The translations under genes were made by a program, and so were the position numbers. Source: VRUE01 sp036276735 (GTDB taxonomy: Bacteria > Actinomycetota > Thermoleophilia > Solirubrobacterales > 70-9). Taken from it: a stretch of DNA of 64,000 nt. The DNA lies in contig DASUOH010000025.1 in NCBI GenBank assembly GCA_036276735.1, positions 1-64,000 of the forward strand. Reading direction: 5' to 3'. The notes under the pieces are model-generated. The model saw nothing but the letters and a program-made list of their open reading frames with translations. It ran no database searches and had not been told where the DNA came from. Below, one piece after another: positions 1 to 8,320 of this stretch (position 1 is the first letter of the stretch; each line of letters opens with the position of its first letter).

Positions 1-782
1 CCGGGGATCGCGGCGGTGGTGATGATCACGTCCTGCCTCGTCGCGTTCTCGCCGAGCGCATCGCGTACCTGCGCGTTCTCCTCGTCGGTGAGCGGGCGAG
101 CGTAGCCGCCCTCCGCCTCGGCGTCGGGGATGAAGTCCAGTTCCAGCGGACGCCCCCCCAACGAGGCGATCTGCTCCCAGGCCGCCCGCCGGATGTCGCA
201 GCCGGTGACGATCGCGCCGAGGCGCTTCGCGGTTGCGACCGCCTGCAGGCCGGCGACGCCGGCCCCGAGCACGAGGACCTTGGCCGGTGGGACGGTCCCC
301 GCCGCCGTGGTCATCATCCCGAAGAAGCGGCCCGACTCGCGGGCGGCGATCAGGGTCGCGGCGTAGCCGCCCGCCGCCGCCTGCGAGGAGAGCGCGTCCA
401 TCGCCTGGGCCCGCGTCGTGCGCGGGACGGCCTCCATCGCGAAGCTGGTAACACCCGCCGCGGCGAGCGCCCTGTTGGTGTCGGCGGCGGTCCAGGGGTC
501 GAGGTGGCCGATCAAGACCTGGCCCTGCTTCAGCGAGCCGATCTTCTCGGCGCTTGGCGTGCCGACGCAGAGGACGACGTCGGCGCCCCAGGCAGTCGCG
601 CCATCGACGAGGTCGGCGCCGGCCTCGCTGTATTGCGAGTCGGGATGACCGGCAGCGTCGCCCGCCCCGGTCTCGACCATGACGTGGTGATTCTCGTCCT
701 TCTTCAGCGAGGCGACCACGTCTGGAACGAGCGCGACGCGGCGCTCCCCATCAGCGTTCTCGTTCGGCACGCCAATCTTCAT
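1..782 (-). CDS. pntA: NAD(P) transhydrogenase subunit alpha (PntA), 3' end missing
   Basis: About 260 N-terminal residues are visible; the gene runs off the left edge. The protein starts MKIGVPNE and carries the alanine dehydrogenase/PNT N-terminal domain, a PRTTRAQ segment near residue 120 that matches the conserved Arg/Gln region, and a dinucleotide-binding GAGVAG at about residues 173-178. The family couples hydride transfer between NAD(H) and NADP(H) to proton movement with a membrane beta subunit, which should lie beyond the window. Alanine dehydrogenase is the close alternative, but the PRTTRAQAMDALSSQ stretch is PntA-like. It lies 37 nt downstream of the LLM oxidoreductase on the same strand, so co-transcription is possible. 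Confidence 0.88.
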   Translation of the reverse strand, partial: MKIGVPNENADGERRVALVPDVVASLKKDENHHVMVETGAGDAAGHPDSQYSEAGADLVDGATAWGADVVLCVGTPSAEKIGSLKQGQVLIGHLDPWTAADTNRALAAAGVTSFAMEAVPRTTRAQAMDALSSQAAAGGYAATLIAARESGRFFGMMTTAAGTVPPAKVLVLGAGVAGLQAVATAKRLGAIVTGCDIRRAAWEQIASLGGRPLELDFIPDAEAEGGYARPLTDEENAQVRDALGENATRQDVIITTAAIP

Positions 783-819
783 GCGGCGCGGAAGACTATG
801 CAATGAGAGCCGCTGCGGG

Positions 820-1869
820 TCAGCCGGCCGCTAGCGCGGCCAGACGCTCGATCGTGTGCAGCTGCTCGCCGCGGTCGACGTGGACCGGCGAGACGATCAG
901 GCGGTCGATGCCGGCGCCGCGGAAGCGCTCGATCCGCTCCGCAACCTCGGCCTCGCTGCCAACCAGCGAGGTGGCCTCGACGATCTCGTCGGGCATCGCC
1001 TCGAAGGCGCCACCGCGGTCGCCGTCCTGGAAGCGGCGCTGCACCTCGTCGGCGACCTCGCCGAAGCCGAAGCGATGGGCGAGGTCGACGTAGAAGTTGG
1101 TCTTGCGGCTGCCCATGCCGCCGAAGTAGAGGACGAGCCCCGCCTTGACGACGTTCTTGGCCGCCTCCAGGTCGCCGTCGATCGCGACCTGCAGCGAGGG
1201 CGACACCTCGAGATCGGAGCGCTGCCGCCCGCCCTTGGCGAAGCCGGCCTCCAGGTGCTCGCCCCAGGTCGCCTCGAAGGCGTCGACGCTGAAGAAGATC
1301 GGGATCCAGCCGTCGCAGATCTCGGCCGCCATCTCGACCGATTTGCGGCCGATTGCGCCGACGAAGACGGGGATCGCGTTGCGCTCGGGGTGGAAGTTCA
1401 GCTTCAGCGGCTTCCCCTCACCCCCGGGCAGGGGCAGCGGATAGTGCTCGCCCTGATGCTCGAGCTTGTCCTCGCGGGCGATGATCTTCCGCACGACTTC
1501 GATGTACTCGCGGGTGCGGCCCCAGGGCTTCGCGTAGGGGACGCCGTACCAGCCCTCGGAGACCTGCGGGCCGGATGGCCCGAAGCCGAAGAGGAAGCGG
1601 CCGCCGGACAGTTTGTCGATCGTCGCCCCGGCCATTGCCGCGGCGGCGGGCGGGCGCGCCGGCACCTGCATGATCGCCGCGCCGAGCTTGATCGTCTCGG
1701 TCTGCGGCGCCAGCCAGGCGAGCACGCTGACCACGTCGGAGCCGTAGGACTCGGCCGCCCAGACCGACTCGAAGCCCGCACGCTCGGCCGCCTGGACGAC
1801 CTCGACGGCGTCCTGGCCGGCGGGGCCGATGCCCCAGTAACCGAGGTTCAATCCGAGCTTCAATGCCAT
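820..1869 (-). CDS. LLM class F420-dependent oxidoreductase
   Basis: A 349-residue luciferase-like monooxygenase-fold (TIM barrel) protein. The frame is open further upstream, but the chosen ATG at 1869 gives MALKLGLNLGYWG, the normal beginning of this family, and leaves a 40-nt divergent intergenic region with the P-type ATPase. Seen features are AERAGFESVWAAES near the N-terminus, a GRFLFGFGPSGPQ segment and a C-terminal GSEAEVAERIERFRGAGID typical of F420-type members. The family performs hydride-transfer redox on varied substrates with F420 (sometimes FMN) in the cytoplasm. The substrate cannot be told from sequence. Confidence 0.85.
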   Translation of the reverse strand: MALKLGLNLGYWGIGPAGQDAVEVVQAAERAGFESVWAAESYGSDVVSVLAWLAPQTETIKLGAAIMQVPARPPAAAAMAGATIDKLSGGRFLFGFGPSGPQVSEGWYGVPYAKPWGRTREYIEVVRKIIAREDKLEHQGEHYPLPLPGGEGKPLKLNFHPERNAIPVFVGAIGRKSVEMAAEICDGWIPIFFSVDAFEATWGEHLEAGFAKGGRQRSDLEVSPSLQVAIDGDLEAAKNVVKAGLVLYFGGMGSRKTNFYVDLAHRFGFGEVADEVQRRFQDGDRGGAFEAMPDEIVEATSLVGSEAEVAERIERFRGAGIDRLIVSPVHVDRGEQLHTIERLAALAAG

Positions 1870-1909
1870 CCGCGAGCCATCCGCGGCGAACCCTATTGAA
1901 TGTCCCTCA

Positions 1910-4309
1910 ATGGCCGACGCCGCTCCCACCGGGCTCTCCAACGCCGAGGCGGCGAAGCGGCTGCGCAAGCTCGGACCGCCGCAGGAGAGCACCTCGCGCT
2001 CGACCGCCGGCATCGTCGCCGGCAACGTCTTCACGCTCTTCAACGCGATCGTCGTCTTCTTCGGTCTACTGATCCTCTCGCTCGGCCTCTTCGCCGACGC
2101 CGCCTTCCTCGCGGTCGCGATCGTCAACTCCTACATCGGCATCCGCCAGGAGCTGAAGGCGAAGCGGACGCTGGAGGAGCTGGCGGTGCTGGTGGCGCCC
2201 CACGCCAAGGTCGTGCGCGACGGCCGGGTCGTCGAGCTGACCGCCGAGGAGGTCGTGCCAGGTGATGTGGTGGCGGTGGAGCCGGGCGACCAGTTGGTCG
2301 CCGACGGCGAGGTGATCACCAGCCGCGGCCTCACCCTCGACGAGTCGCTGCTGACCGGCGAGTCCGACGGCGTCCGCAAGGACGGCGGCGACCGGGCGCT
2401 ATCGGGGTCCTTCGGCATCTCGGGCTCGGGCCGCTACCGGGTCGACGCGGTGCGTGAGGACAGTTACGCGGGCCGCTTGGCCGGCGAGGCGAAGGCGTTC
2501 CGCCACCCCCCCTCGCCGCTCCAGCACGAGGTCAACCGGGTGATCGTCGCGACCACCTACGTGATGGTGCCGCTGGCGGCTGTCCTCCTGCTCACCTTCC
2601 AGATGCGCAGCGTCGACCTGGTCGAGGCGGCGCAGACGGCGACGGCGGGGCTGATCACGCTGATCCCGGAGGGGCTCGTGCTGCTGATGAGCGTCACCTT
2701 CGCGGTCGCCGCAGTGCGGCTGGCGCGCAACGACACGCTGGTGCAGCAGATGAGCGCCACCGAGAGCCTCGCCGCGGTCGACACGATCTGCGTCGACAAG
2801 ACGGGCACCCTCACCGACGGCGACCTGCGGCTGCTCGGCGTCGAGGTCGCGGACGGCGCCGACCCGGAGCAGGTCAAGGCGGCGCTGGCGGACTTCGCGG
2901 CGAGCGCCGGCGACCGCAACCGCACCCTGGAGACGATCGCCGCGGCCTTTCCCGGGCAGCCCGGCCGCGTCGGCGACGAAGTCCCCTTCTCCTCGAAGTG
3001 GAAGTGGAGCGGGCTGGAGATAGACGGCGCCAGCTACGTGCTGGGCGCGCCCGACGTCCTCGCCGCGGGCGGGGCGCTGCAGCTGCCGCCTGGGCTGGCC
3101 CGCAAGCTCGAGGAGGAGACGTCGGCGGGTCGGCGGGTCGTCGCCTTCGGCGAATCGGGCGACGGGCTGCCAGCCGACGCGGTCGCCTCCCCCCCGCCTC
3201 ACCTGAGACCGTTGGCCCTGGTCGTCCTGGAGGAGACGCTGCGCCCCGACGCCGCCGAGACGATCGCCACCATCGCCGCGGAGGGCGTCGACCTGAAGCT
3301 GATCTCCGGTGACGCGCGGGCGACGGTGACCGCCGTTGCCTACGCCGTCGGGGTGCCGGGCGACGCCGGCGTGATCGAGGGCTCCGAGCTGCCGGAGGAT
3401 GCCGAGGGCCTCGCCGAGGCGGCGCGCCGCAACACGATCTTCTGCCGGATCGCACCCGAGCAGAAGAAGGCGCTGGTCGAGGCGCTGCGGGCGTCCGGCC
3501 GCTACACCGCGATGATCGGCGACGGCGTCAACGACGTGCCGGCGCTGAAGCAGGCGCGGCTGGCGGTGGCGATGGGCTCCGGAGCCCAGGTGACCAAGGG
3601 GGTCGCCGACGTCGTCCTCCTAAAAGACCAGTTCGCCCGCCTGCCGGAGGCGGTCGCCGAGGGGCGGCGGATCGCCCGCAACATCCATCGCCTCGGCCGC
3701 CTCTACCTGACCAAGAGCGTCTACGCGGCGGCGCTGATCGTGCTCGTCGCGGTGCCTGGCTTCGCCTTCCCCTTCCTGCCGCGCCACCTCACCCTGGCCG
3801 CCTTCCTGACGATCGGCGTGCCGTCCTTCGTGCTGGCGCTAGCCCCGTCGGACGGGCCGCTCTACCGAGGCCGGCTGCTGCGGGCGCTGGCCGCATTCGC
3901 CGTGCCGGCCGGGCTGGCGACGGCGCTCGGCTCGATCGCTTGCTTCTTCCTCGTCGACACGGTGTTCGGCGGCTCACTCGAGGACGGCCGCACGGCCGCC
4001 ACCACGACCCTGATCGTCCTCGGCCTCTGCTTCGTGCTGCTACTGGAGCGCGGCCCCGGCCGCGAGCACATCGCGATCCAGAGCTACATGCTGGCGATGG
4101 TCGCCGGGCTCGGCGCGCTCTTCGCGCTGATCCTCGCCACCGCCCCGGTCCGGCACTTCTTCGAGATGTCGATGCTGGGCGCCGGCCAGTGGTTCCTGGC
4201 GCTGGCCTGCGCGGCGGTCGGGCTGACGATCGCCAGCCTGCTGTGGCGGCTGCCGCAGATCGAAGCGCTGGAAGCGCCGAGCGAGGGAATCGCCGAACCG
4301 GGTACGTAG
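1910..4309 (+). CDS. Cation-translocating P-type ATPase, CtpE-like
   Basis: A 799-residue P-type ATPase with the full catalytic set: TGES at 149-152 (actuator dephosphorylation loop), PEGL at 253-256 in the ion-path helix, the phosphorylated Asp in DKTGT at 296-300, SGD at 466-468 and GDGVND at 537-542. There is no N-terminal metal-binding domain and no CPC motif, so a heavy-metal pump is unlikely. Length and the IPEGL helix resemble mycobacterial CtpE, a calcium-linked transporter; ion choice here is inferred. About ten membrane helices are expected, with a hydrophobic C-terminal block after residue 600. It is transcribed away from the LLM gene. Confidence 0.9.
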   Translation: MADAAPTGLSNAEAAKRLRKLGPPQESTSRSTAGIVAGNVFTLFNAIVVFFGLLILSLGLFADAAFLAVAIVNSYIGIRQELKAKRTLEELAVLVAPHAKVVRDGRVVELTAEEVVPGDVVAVEPGDQLVADGEVITSRGLTLDESLLTGESDGVRKDGGDRALSGSFGISGSGRYRVDAVREDSYAGRLAGEAKAFRHPPSPLQHEVNRVIVATTYVMVPLAAVLLLTFQMRSVDLVEAAQTATAGLITLIPEGLVLLMSVTFAVAAVRLARNDTLVQQMSATESLAAVDTICVDKTGTLTDGDLRLLGVEVADGADPEQVKAALADFAASAGDRNRTLETIAAAFPGQPGRVGDEVPFSSKWKWSGLEIDGASYVLGAPDVLAAGGALQLPPGLARKLEEETSAGRRVVAFGESGDGLPADAVASPPPHLRPLALVVLEETLRPDAAETIATIAAEGVDLKLISGDARATVTAVAYAVGVPGDAGVIEGSELPEDAEGLAEAARRNTIFCRIAPEQKKALVEALRASGRYTAMIGDGVNDVPALKQARLAVAMGSGAQVTKGVADVVLLKDQFARLPEAVAEGRRIARNIHRLGRLYLTKSVYAAALIVLVAVPGFAFPFLPRHLTLAAFLTIGVPSFVLALAPSDGPLYRGRLLRALAAFAVPAGLATALGSIACFFLVDTVFGGSLEDGRTAATTTLIVLGLCFVLLLERGPGREHIAIQSYMLAMVAGLGALFALILATAPVRHFFEMSMLGAGQWFLALACAAVGLTIASLLWRLPQIEALEAPSEGIAEPGT

Positions 4310-4318
4310 TCGGGCGGG

Positions 4319-5707
4319 ATGGCGACCTACCCGCTTGCGGCCGACTCCTACGACGAGGCGTTCGACTCGAGCGGCGCGCCGCGGCCTCAGTACGAGACGG
4401 TGGTCGAGGCGCTGGAGCGGCACGATCTGGAAGAGCTCCGCGAACGCGTCCAGGGCGACTGCGACGCGCGGCACGTCGACTTCGGCGACGGCGAGCCGCT
4501 CGGCGTCGATCCCGTCCCGCGGGTCATCGACGCCGGGGAATGGCGCGCACTGGAGGCGGGGATCGTGCAGCGGGCGCGCGCGCTGAACGCGTTCGTCATC
4601 GACGTCTACGGCGAGCAGCGGATCTTCGAGAGCGGCACGCTGTCCCGGCACCTGCTCGACACCGCCTCTGGGCACGAACCGCGGATGCGCGGCCTGCTCG
4701 ATCCCACCGTACCGCCGGCCGCCGTGGTCGGGCTCGACCTGGTCCGCGACGCGACCGGCGAGATCCTCGTCCTCGAGGACAACGACCGGATGCCCTCCGG
4801 CGCCGCCTACGCGTTCGCGCTGCGCGAGGTCGTGCCGGCGGCGCTGGGCGCGGAGGCCGAGCCGCTGCCAATCGGCGACTACGTCGCGGCGCTGGGAGCG
4901 GCGCTGGGCGCCGCCGCCCCGGATGGCGTCGAGGAACCGGCGATCGCGGTCCTCACCAGCGGCGAGCAGAGCAGCGCCTGGTTCGAGCACCGCCGGCTCG
5001 CCGAATCCATGGGCGCGCCGCTCGTCACCCCGGCCGAGCTGACCGCCGCGGACGGCCGCCTCCACGTCCGGCGTGAGGGCGGCCGGCAGCCGATCGACGT
5101 CCTCTACCGCCGCCTCGACGAGGAGCGGCTGAGCGACCGCGACGGGCGGCCGACCGAGATCGGCGAGCTGCTGCTGCCGGCGCTCGAGTCGGGCAGGTTG
5201 CGCTGCCTCAACGCCTTCGGCACCGGGATCGCCGACGACAAGCTCGCCCACGCTTACGTGGAGCGGATGATTCGCTTCTACCTTGGCGAGGAGCCGCTGC
5301 TGCGCTCGGTGCCGAGCTACGACCTAAGCGACGAGGCGACGCGGGCGGCAGCGCTCGAGCGCCTCGACGAGCTGACCGTGAAGCCGCGCGGCGGCTTCGG
5401 CGGCCAGGGGGTGACGGTCATGCCGAGCGCAAGCGAGGAGGCGCGCCGGCAGGCGAGGGAGCTCGTGCGTCGCCAACCGGAGCGCTTCGTCGCCCAAGAG
5501 ACGATCTCGCTGTCGACGCACCCGACCGTGTACGAGGGGCGGCTGGAGCCGCGCCGGGTCGATTTGCGACCCTTCTCGGTTAGCGGCGCCGAGGTGACGG
5601 TGGCCATGCCCGGCGGCCTCACCCGATTCGCGGCCGGTACCGGTGAGACGATCGTCAACAGCTCGCGAGGAGGAGGCTGCAAGGACACGTGGGTGATGGC
5701 AACGTGA
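4319..5707 (+). CDS. Circularly permuted ATP-grasp protein (DUF404/DUF407 type)
   Basis: A 462-residue protein of the circularly permuted type 2 ATP-grasp family. Recognisable blocks are VLEDNDRMPSG (about 151-161), DVLYRR (260-265) and a VKPRGGFGGQG nucleotide-binding loop (354-364). The family is thought to form peptide-like amide bonds at the expense of ATP; its product is unknown. It begins 9 nt after the P-type ATPase and its end overlaps the next gene by 19 nt, so the two are translated together. Family members usually neighbour alpha-E and transglutaminase genes; here the partner is a glutamine-amidotransferase-like hydrolase instead. Confidence 0.85.
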   Translation: MATYPLAADSYDEAFDSSGAPRPQYETVVEALERHDLEELRERVQGDCDARHVDFGDGEPLGVDPVPRVIDAGEWRALEAGIVQRARALNAFVIDVYGEQRIFESGTLSRHLLDTASGHEPRMRGLLDPTVPPAAVVGLDLVRDATGEILVLEDNDRMPSGAAYAFALREVVPAALGAEAEPLPIGDYVAALGAALGAAAPDGVEEPAIAVLTSGEQSSAWFEHRRLAESMGAPLVTPAELTAADGRLHVRREGGRQPIDVLYRRLDEERLSDRDGRPTEIGELLLPALESGRLRCLNAFGTGIADDKLAHAYVERMIRFYLGEEPLLRSVPSYDLSDEATRAAALERLDELTVKPRGGFGGQGVTVMPSASEEARRQARELVRRQPERFVAQETISLSTHPTVYEGRLEPRRVDLRPFSVSGAEVTVAMPGGLTRFAAGTGETIVNSSRGGGCKDTWVMAT

Positions 5708-6525
5708 GGGACGGGTTGCCGCCAGCGCGAGGCGCGAGGCCGCTGATCGCGGTCACGACCTCGGAGGTGCGGCGCGCCGAGACGATCCAGCAGATCCCCC
5801 AGGGGGAAGTGCCGGCCCGCTTCGAGATGGCGCTCGGCCTCGCCTACATGCGCGCCGTCGAGGCGGCGGGCGGGATCCCGCTGGTGATCCCGCCGCTCGC
5901 CGTCGAGACGATCGAGCCGCTGCTCGACCGCGTCGACGGGATCTGCCTCTCAGGCGGGCCGGACCTCGACCCCGCCACCTACGGCGCCGACCCCCACCCG
6001 CAGCTCGGCCCGACCGAGCCGCCGCTCGACCGCTTCGAGCTCGCCGTCGCCCGCGCCGCCGACGCGCGCCAGGTTCCGGTCCTGGCGATCTGCCGCGGCA
6101 CCCAAGCGCTCAACGTCGCCCGCGGCGGCACCCTTCACCAGCACCTCCCCGACCTCTCCGAGCAGATCGGGCACCGCCAGCAGGACGCCGCCAATGAGCC
6201 GAGCCACGCGATCGAGGTCGAGCCGGGCAGCCGCCTCGGCGCCGCGCTGGGAGCCGACGGCACGCCGGTCGCTGGTCAGCTCGGAGTCAACTCCTTCCAC
6301 CACCAGGCGATCGACCGGCTCGGCGAGGGGCTGGCGATCGTCGCCCGCGCCCCCGACGGCACGATCGAGGCGGTCGAGGACCCTGAACGCGATTTCCTGA
6401 TCGGCGTCCAGTGGCACGCCGAGACGATGGTCGAGCGGCCCTACGAGGCGGCGCTCTTCCGCAGCTTCGTCGATGCCTGCCGGGGCGGGGTCAGCCGCCC
6501 TGAGGCGGCAGCACGAACTGGGTGA
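5689..6525 (+). CDS. Gamma-glutamyl-gamma-aminobutyrate hydrolase-type (peptidase C26) amidohydrolase
   Basis: A 278-residue class I glutamine amidotransferase-like hydrolase of the PuuD/C26 type. The nucleophile elbow AICRGTQ places Cys135, and QWHAE supplies His243 and Glu245, so the catalytic triad is intact. SGGPDLDP near residue 88 forms the usual oxyanion-side loop. PuuD cleaves gamma-glutamyl amides; here the bond may be one made by the overlapping ATP-grasp gene, which is inference. The GTG start at 5689 is preceded by AGGAGG near 5669 and lies inside the upstream gene. Its 3' end overlaps the convergent thioesterase by 35 nt. Confidence 0.87.
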   Translation: MGDGNVRDGLPPARGARPLIAVTTSEVRRAETIQQIPQGEVPARFEMALGLAYMRAVEAAGGIPLVIPPLAVETIEPLLDRVDGICLSGGPDLDPATYGADPHPQLGPTEPPLDRFELAVARAADARQVPVLAICRGTQALNVARGGTLHQHLPDLSEQIGHRQQDAANEPSHAIEVEPGSRLGAALGADGTPVAGQLGVNSFHHQAIDRLGEGLAIVARAPDGTIEAVEDPERDFLIGVQWHAETMVERPYEAALFRSFVDACRGGVSRPEAAARTG

Positions 6526-6949
6526 CGATCAGGTTCGCGGCGAGGCGCGGCTCGGAGCCCTGGCGCCGCCGCTCGATCTTCACCTCTATGACGACGGTGC
6601 TCTTGCCGACGTGCAGCGGCGTCGCGATCGCGTCGATCTCGTCCCCCTCCAGACCGGCCGAGAAGACGTTCAGCTTCAGCTCGATCGTCGTGAAGTTGTG
6701 GCCGGGCGGGATCGAGCGGAAGGTCGCCCAGGCGGCGGCGGTGTCGCCAAGCGCCGTCCAGACGCCGCCGTGCACGTAGCCGCCGGGGTGCAGGTGGCGG
6801 CGGTCGACGACGATGCGGCCGACCGCCCGCTCGTCCTCGATCTCGACCGGCTCGATGCCAAGGTCGCCGGGGAAGCTGTCGGGGAGGAACGCCCGCACGC
6901 TCTCCGGCGTTATGACGGAGCGGGGATCGGTCGGCGGGGCGTCACTCAT
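6491..6949 (-). CDS. PaaI-family hotdog thioesterase
   Basis: A 152-residue hotdog-fold protein with the HPGGYVHGGVWTALGDTAAAW block that in PaaI-type acyl-CoA thioesterases forms the long helix and active site. Such enzymes hydrolyse acyl- or phenylacetyl-CoA thioesters in the cytoplasm. Length is normal for the family. The gene converges on, and overlaps by 35 nt, the C26 hydrolase gene; this is just tight packing. The 87 nt upstream (6950-7036) are AT-richer than the surroundings and must hold the divergent promoters for this gene and the coiled-coil gene at 7037. Confidence 0.82.
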   Translation of the reverse strand: MSDAPPTDPRSVITPESVRAFLPDSFPGDLGIEPVEIEDERAVGRIVVDRRHLHPGGYVHGGVWTALGDTAAAWATFRSIPPGHNFTTIELKLNVFSAGLEGDEIDAIATPLHVGKSTVVIEVKIERRRQGSEPRLAANLIVTQFVLPPQGG

Positions 6950-7036
6950 GCGGCGGTGAACTTACTTGACGAAGGATTTGAAGAGATTTTTGTTTCTGCG
7001 CGCCCTATGTAATGCCCTGTCTGCGATGGTGGCAAA

Positions 7037-7348
7037 ATGGAGGCGATGAGACAGAGCTGGACCGACGACCGCCTGGACGACTTCCGCGGCGAAACCGCGC
7101 GACGGTTTGGTGAGGTCGACAAGCGCTTCGATGCCGTCGACAAGCGCTTCGACAAGGTCGAAACTGACATCAAAGACCTGCGGACCGAGATGAACGCTCG
7201 GTTCGACTCGATGAACGCTCGGTTCGACTCGATGAACGAGAGATTCGATTCGATGACCGCCCGACTTGAATCGATGCAGCGAGTGATGCTTCAGTTCAGC
7301 GGTGCGCTGATCGTTGCCCTGGTGGGCTTCATGATCACCCAGGTCTGA
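7037..7348 (+). CDS. Small coiled-coil protein with C-terminal membrane anchor
   Basis: A 103-residue protein made of repeated units with the pattern RFDxxxxRFD (EVDKRFDAVDKRFDKV, then three NARFDSM/NERFDSM-type repeats) over residues 20-80, followed by one hydrophobic helix (GALIVALVGFMI) at the very C-terminus. The repeats are 12-15 residues and visible in the DNA as near-identical tandem copies at about 7192-7250. This is a tail-anchored trimeric or dimeric coiled coil by appearance; similar DUF1640-like proteins are common but of unknown job. The function is not recognised. ATG at 7046 is an alternative start. Confidence 0.7.
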   Translation: MEAMRQSWTDDRLDDFRGETARRFGEVDKRFDAVDKRFDKVETDIKDLRTEMNARFDSMNARFDSMNERFDSMTARLESMQRVMLQFSGALIVALVGFMITQV

Positions 7349-7358
7349 GGGCTCAGAC
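7343..7358. terminator. Palindrome across two convergent stop codons
   Basis: GTCTGAG and CTCAGAC flank two bases, so the inverted repeat covers the TGA of the coiled-coil gene and the stop codon of the convergent enoyl-CoA hydratase. It may help bidirectional termination, but the arms are only 7 nt and there is no T-tract. Confidence 0.3.
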
Positions 7359-8282
7359 TCTGAAGCCTTCGAGGCCCTGATCACCGAACGGCTCGTCCCG
7401 CTCCCTGACCGCCTCCTTGAAGCCGGCCTCGGTGGCACGGCGGACGAACTCGTGGCCCTCCTCGGTGTGGCGGGCGATGCCATCGAAGAAGGTGCCGAGT
7501 AACTGCGTCTGGTGCAGGCCCTGCGCGTAGAGCGACTGGTTGACCAGCATCTTCATCATCACCAGCTGGTTGATCGGCAGGCGGGCGACGCGCTCGACCA
7601 GCGCCTCGAAGCGCTCGTCAAGCTCTTCGGCGGGCGCTGCCTCGGTCGCCAGCCCCCACTCGGCCGCCTGCTCGCCGCTCAACGAATCTCCGGTCAGCAA
7701 CAGGCGCTTGGCGCGCATCGGGCCCACCCGAGCGGTCCACAGCGCCGTCGTCGGCGAACCCCAGACGCGGGCGGGCGGATAGCCGATCTTGGCGTCCTCG
7801 GCGACGACGAGGAGGTCGGAGCAGAGCGCCATGTCGGTGCCGCCGGCGACGCAGTAGCCGTGGACCTTGCAGAGCACCGGCTTCTCGGAGTGGAAGAGGC
7901 TCATGAAGCCGCGCACGTTGCGCCACATGAACTGGAAGTCGGTGACCGGGTCCCAGTTCGAGTCGGGCGCGTGGTTGGCGGCGATCGTCGCCGGGTCGAG
8001 CGGTGAGCCGGCCGGCGGCTCGGCGCCCAGCGGCCCGCCCTCCCCCAGTCCGCTCATGTCGCCCTCAGCCGAGGCGACCAGGTCATAACCACCGCAGAAG
8101 CCCGTGCCGTTGCCCGCCAGCGCGATGACGTGCACTGCCGGGTCGAGGTTGGCCCGCTCGACGCAGGCGGCTATCTCCTGCGGCATCCGGGGCACGATCC
8201 CGTTGCCCCGCTCGGGTCGGTTCAGCGTGATGCGGGCGACACGGTCGCCGGTCTCGTAGGTGAGCGTCGTCAGCTCCTCCAT
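7353..8282 (-). CDS. Enoyl-CoA hydratase/isomerase family protein
   Basis: A 309-residue crotonase-fold protein. The frame is open farther upstream into the neighbouring gene, but ATG at 8282 gives MEELTTLTYETGDRVARITLNRPE, the usual crotonase N-terminus. The oxyanion-hole segments are GNGTGFCGGYDL and VHGYCVAGGTDMALCSDL. An insert of about 50 residues after the first segment (rich in Gly/Pro) makes it longer than the usual 260. The family hydrates or isomerises acyl-CoA. It is third in a minus-strand run with a thiolase and a lipoprotein, pointing to fatty-acid or sterol side-chain degradation. Confidence 0.83.
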   Translation of the reverse strand: MEELTTLTYETGDRVARITLNRPERGNGIVPRMPQEIAACVERANLDPAVHVIALAGNGTGFCGGYDLVASAEGDMSGLGEGGPLGAEPPAGSPLDPATIAANHAPDSNWDPVTDFQFMWRNVRGFMSLFHSEKPVLCKVHGYCVAGGTDMALCSDLLVVAEDAKIGYPPARVWGSPTTALWTARVGPMRAKRLLLTGDSLSGEQAAEWGLATEAAPAEELDERFEALVERVARLPINQLVMMKMLVNQSLYAQGLHQTQLLGTFFDGIARHTEEGHEFVRRATEAGFKEAVRERDEPFGDQGLEGFRV

Positions 8283-8320
8283 CGGGACTGACGCTACCCG
8301 AGCGTTCCCGCGCTCGCCCT

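Noticed and set aside
1870..2127. N-terminal extension of the LLM oxidoreductase across the divergent promoter
   Set aside because: It would overlap the P-type ATPase gene and lacks similarity to the family, whose members begin at the ATG at 1869.
7192..7260. Short tandem repeats that could suggest a CRISPR array or minisatellite
   Set aside because: The repeats are in frame, contiguous without unique spacers, and encode coiled-coil units.
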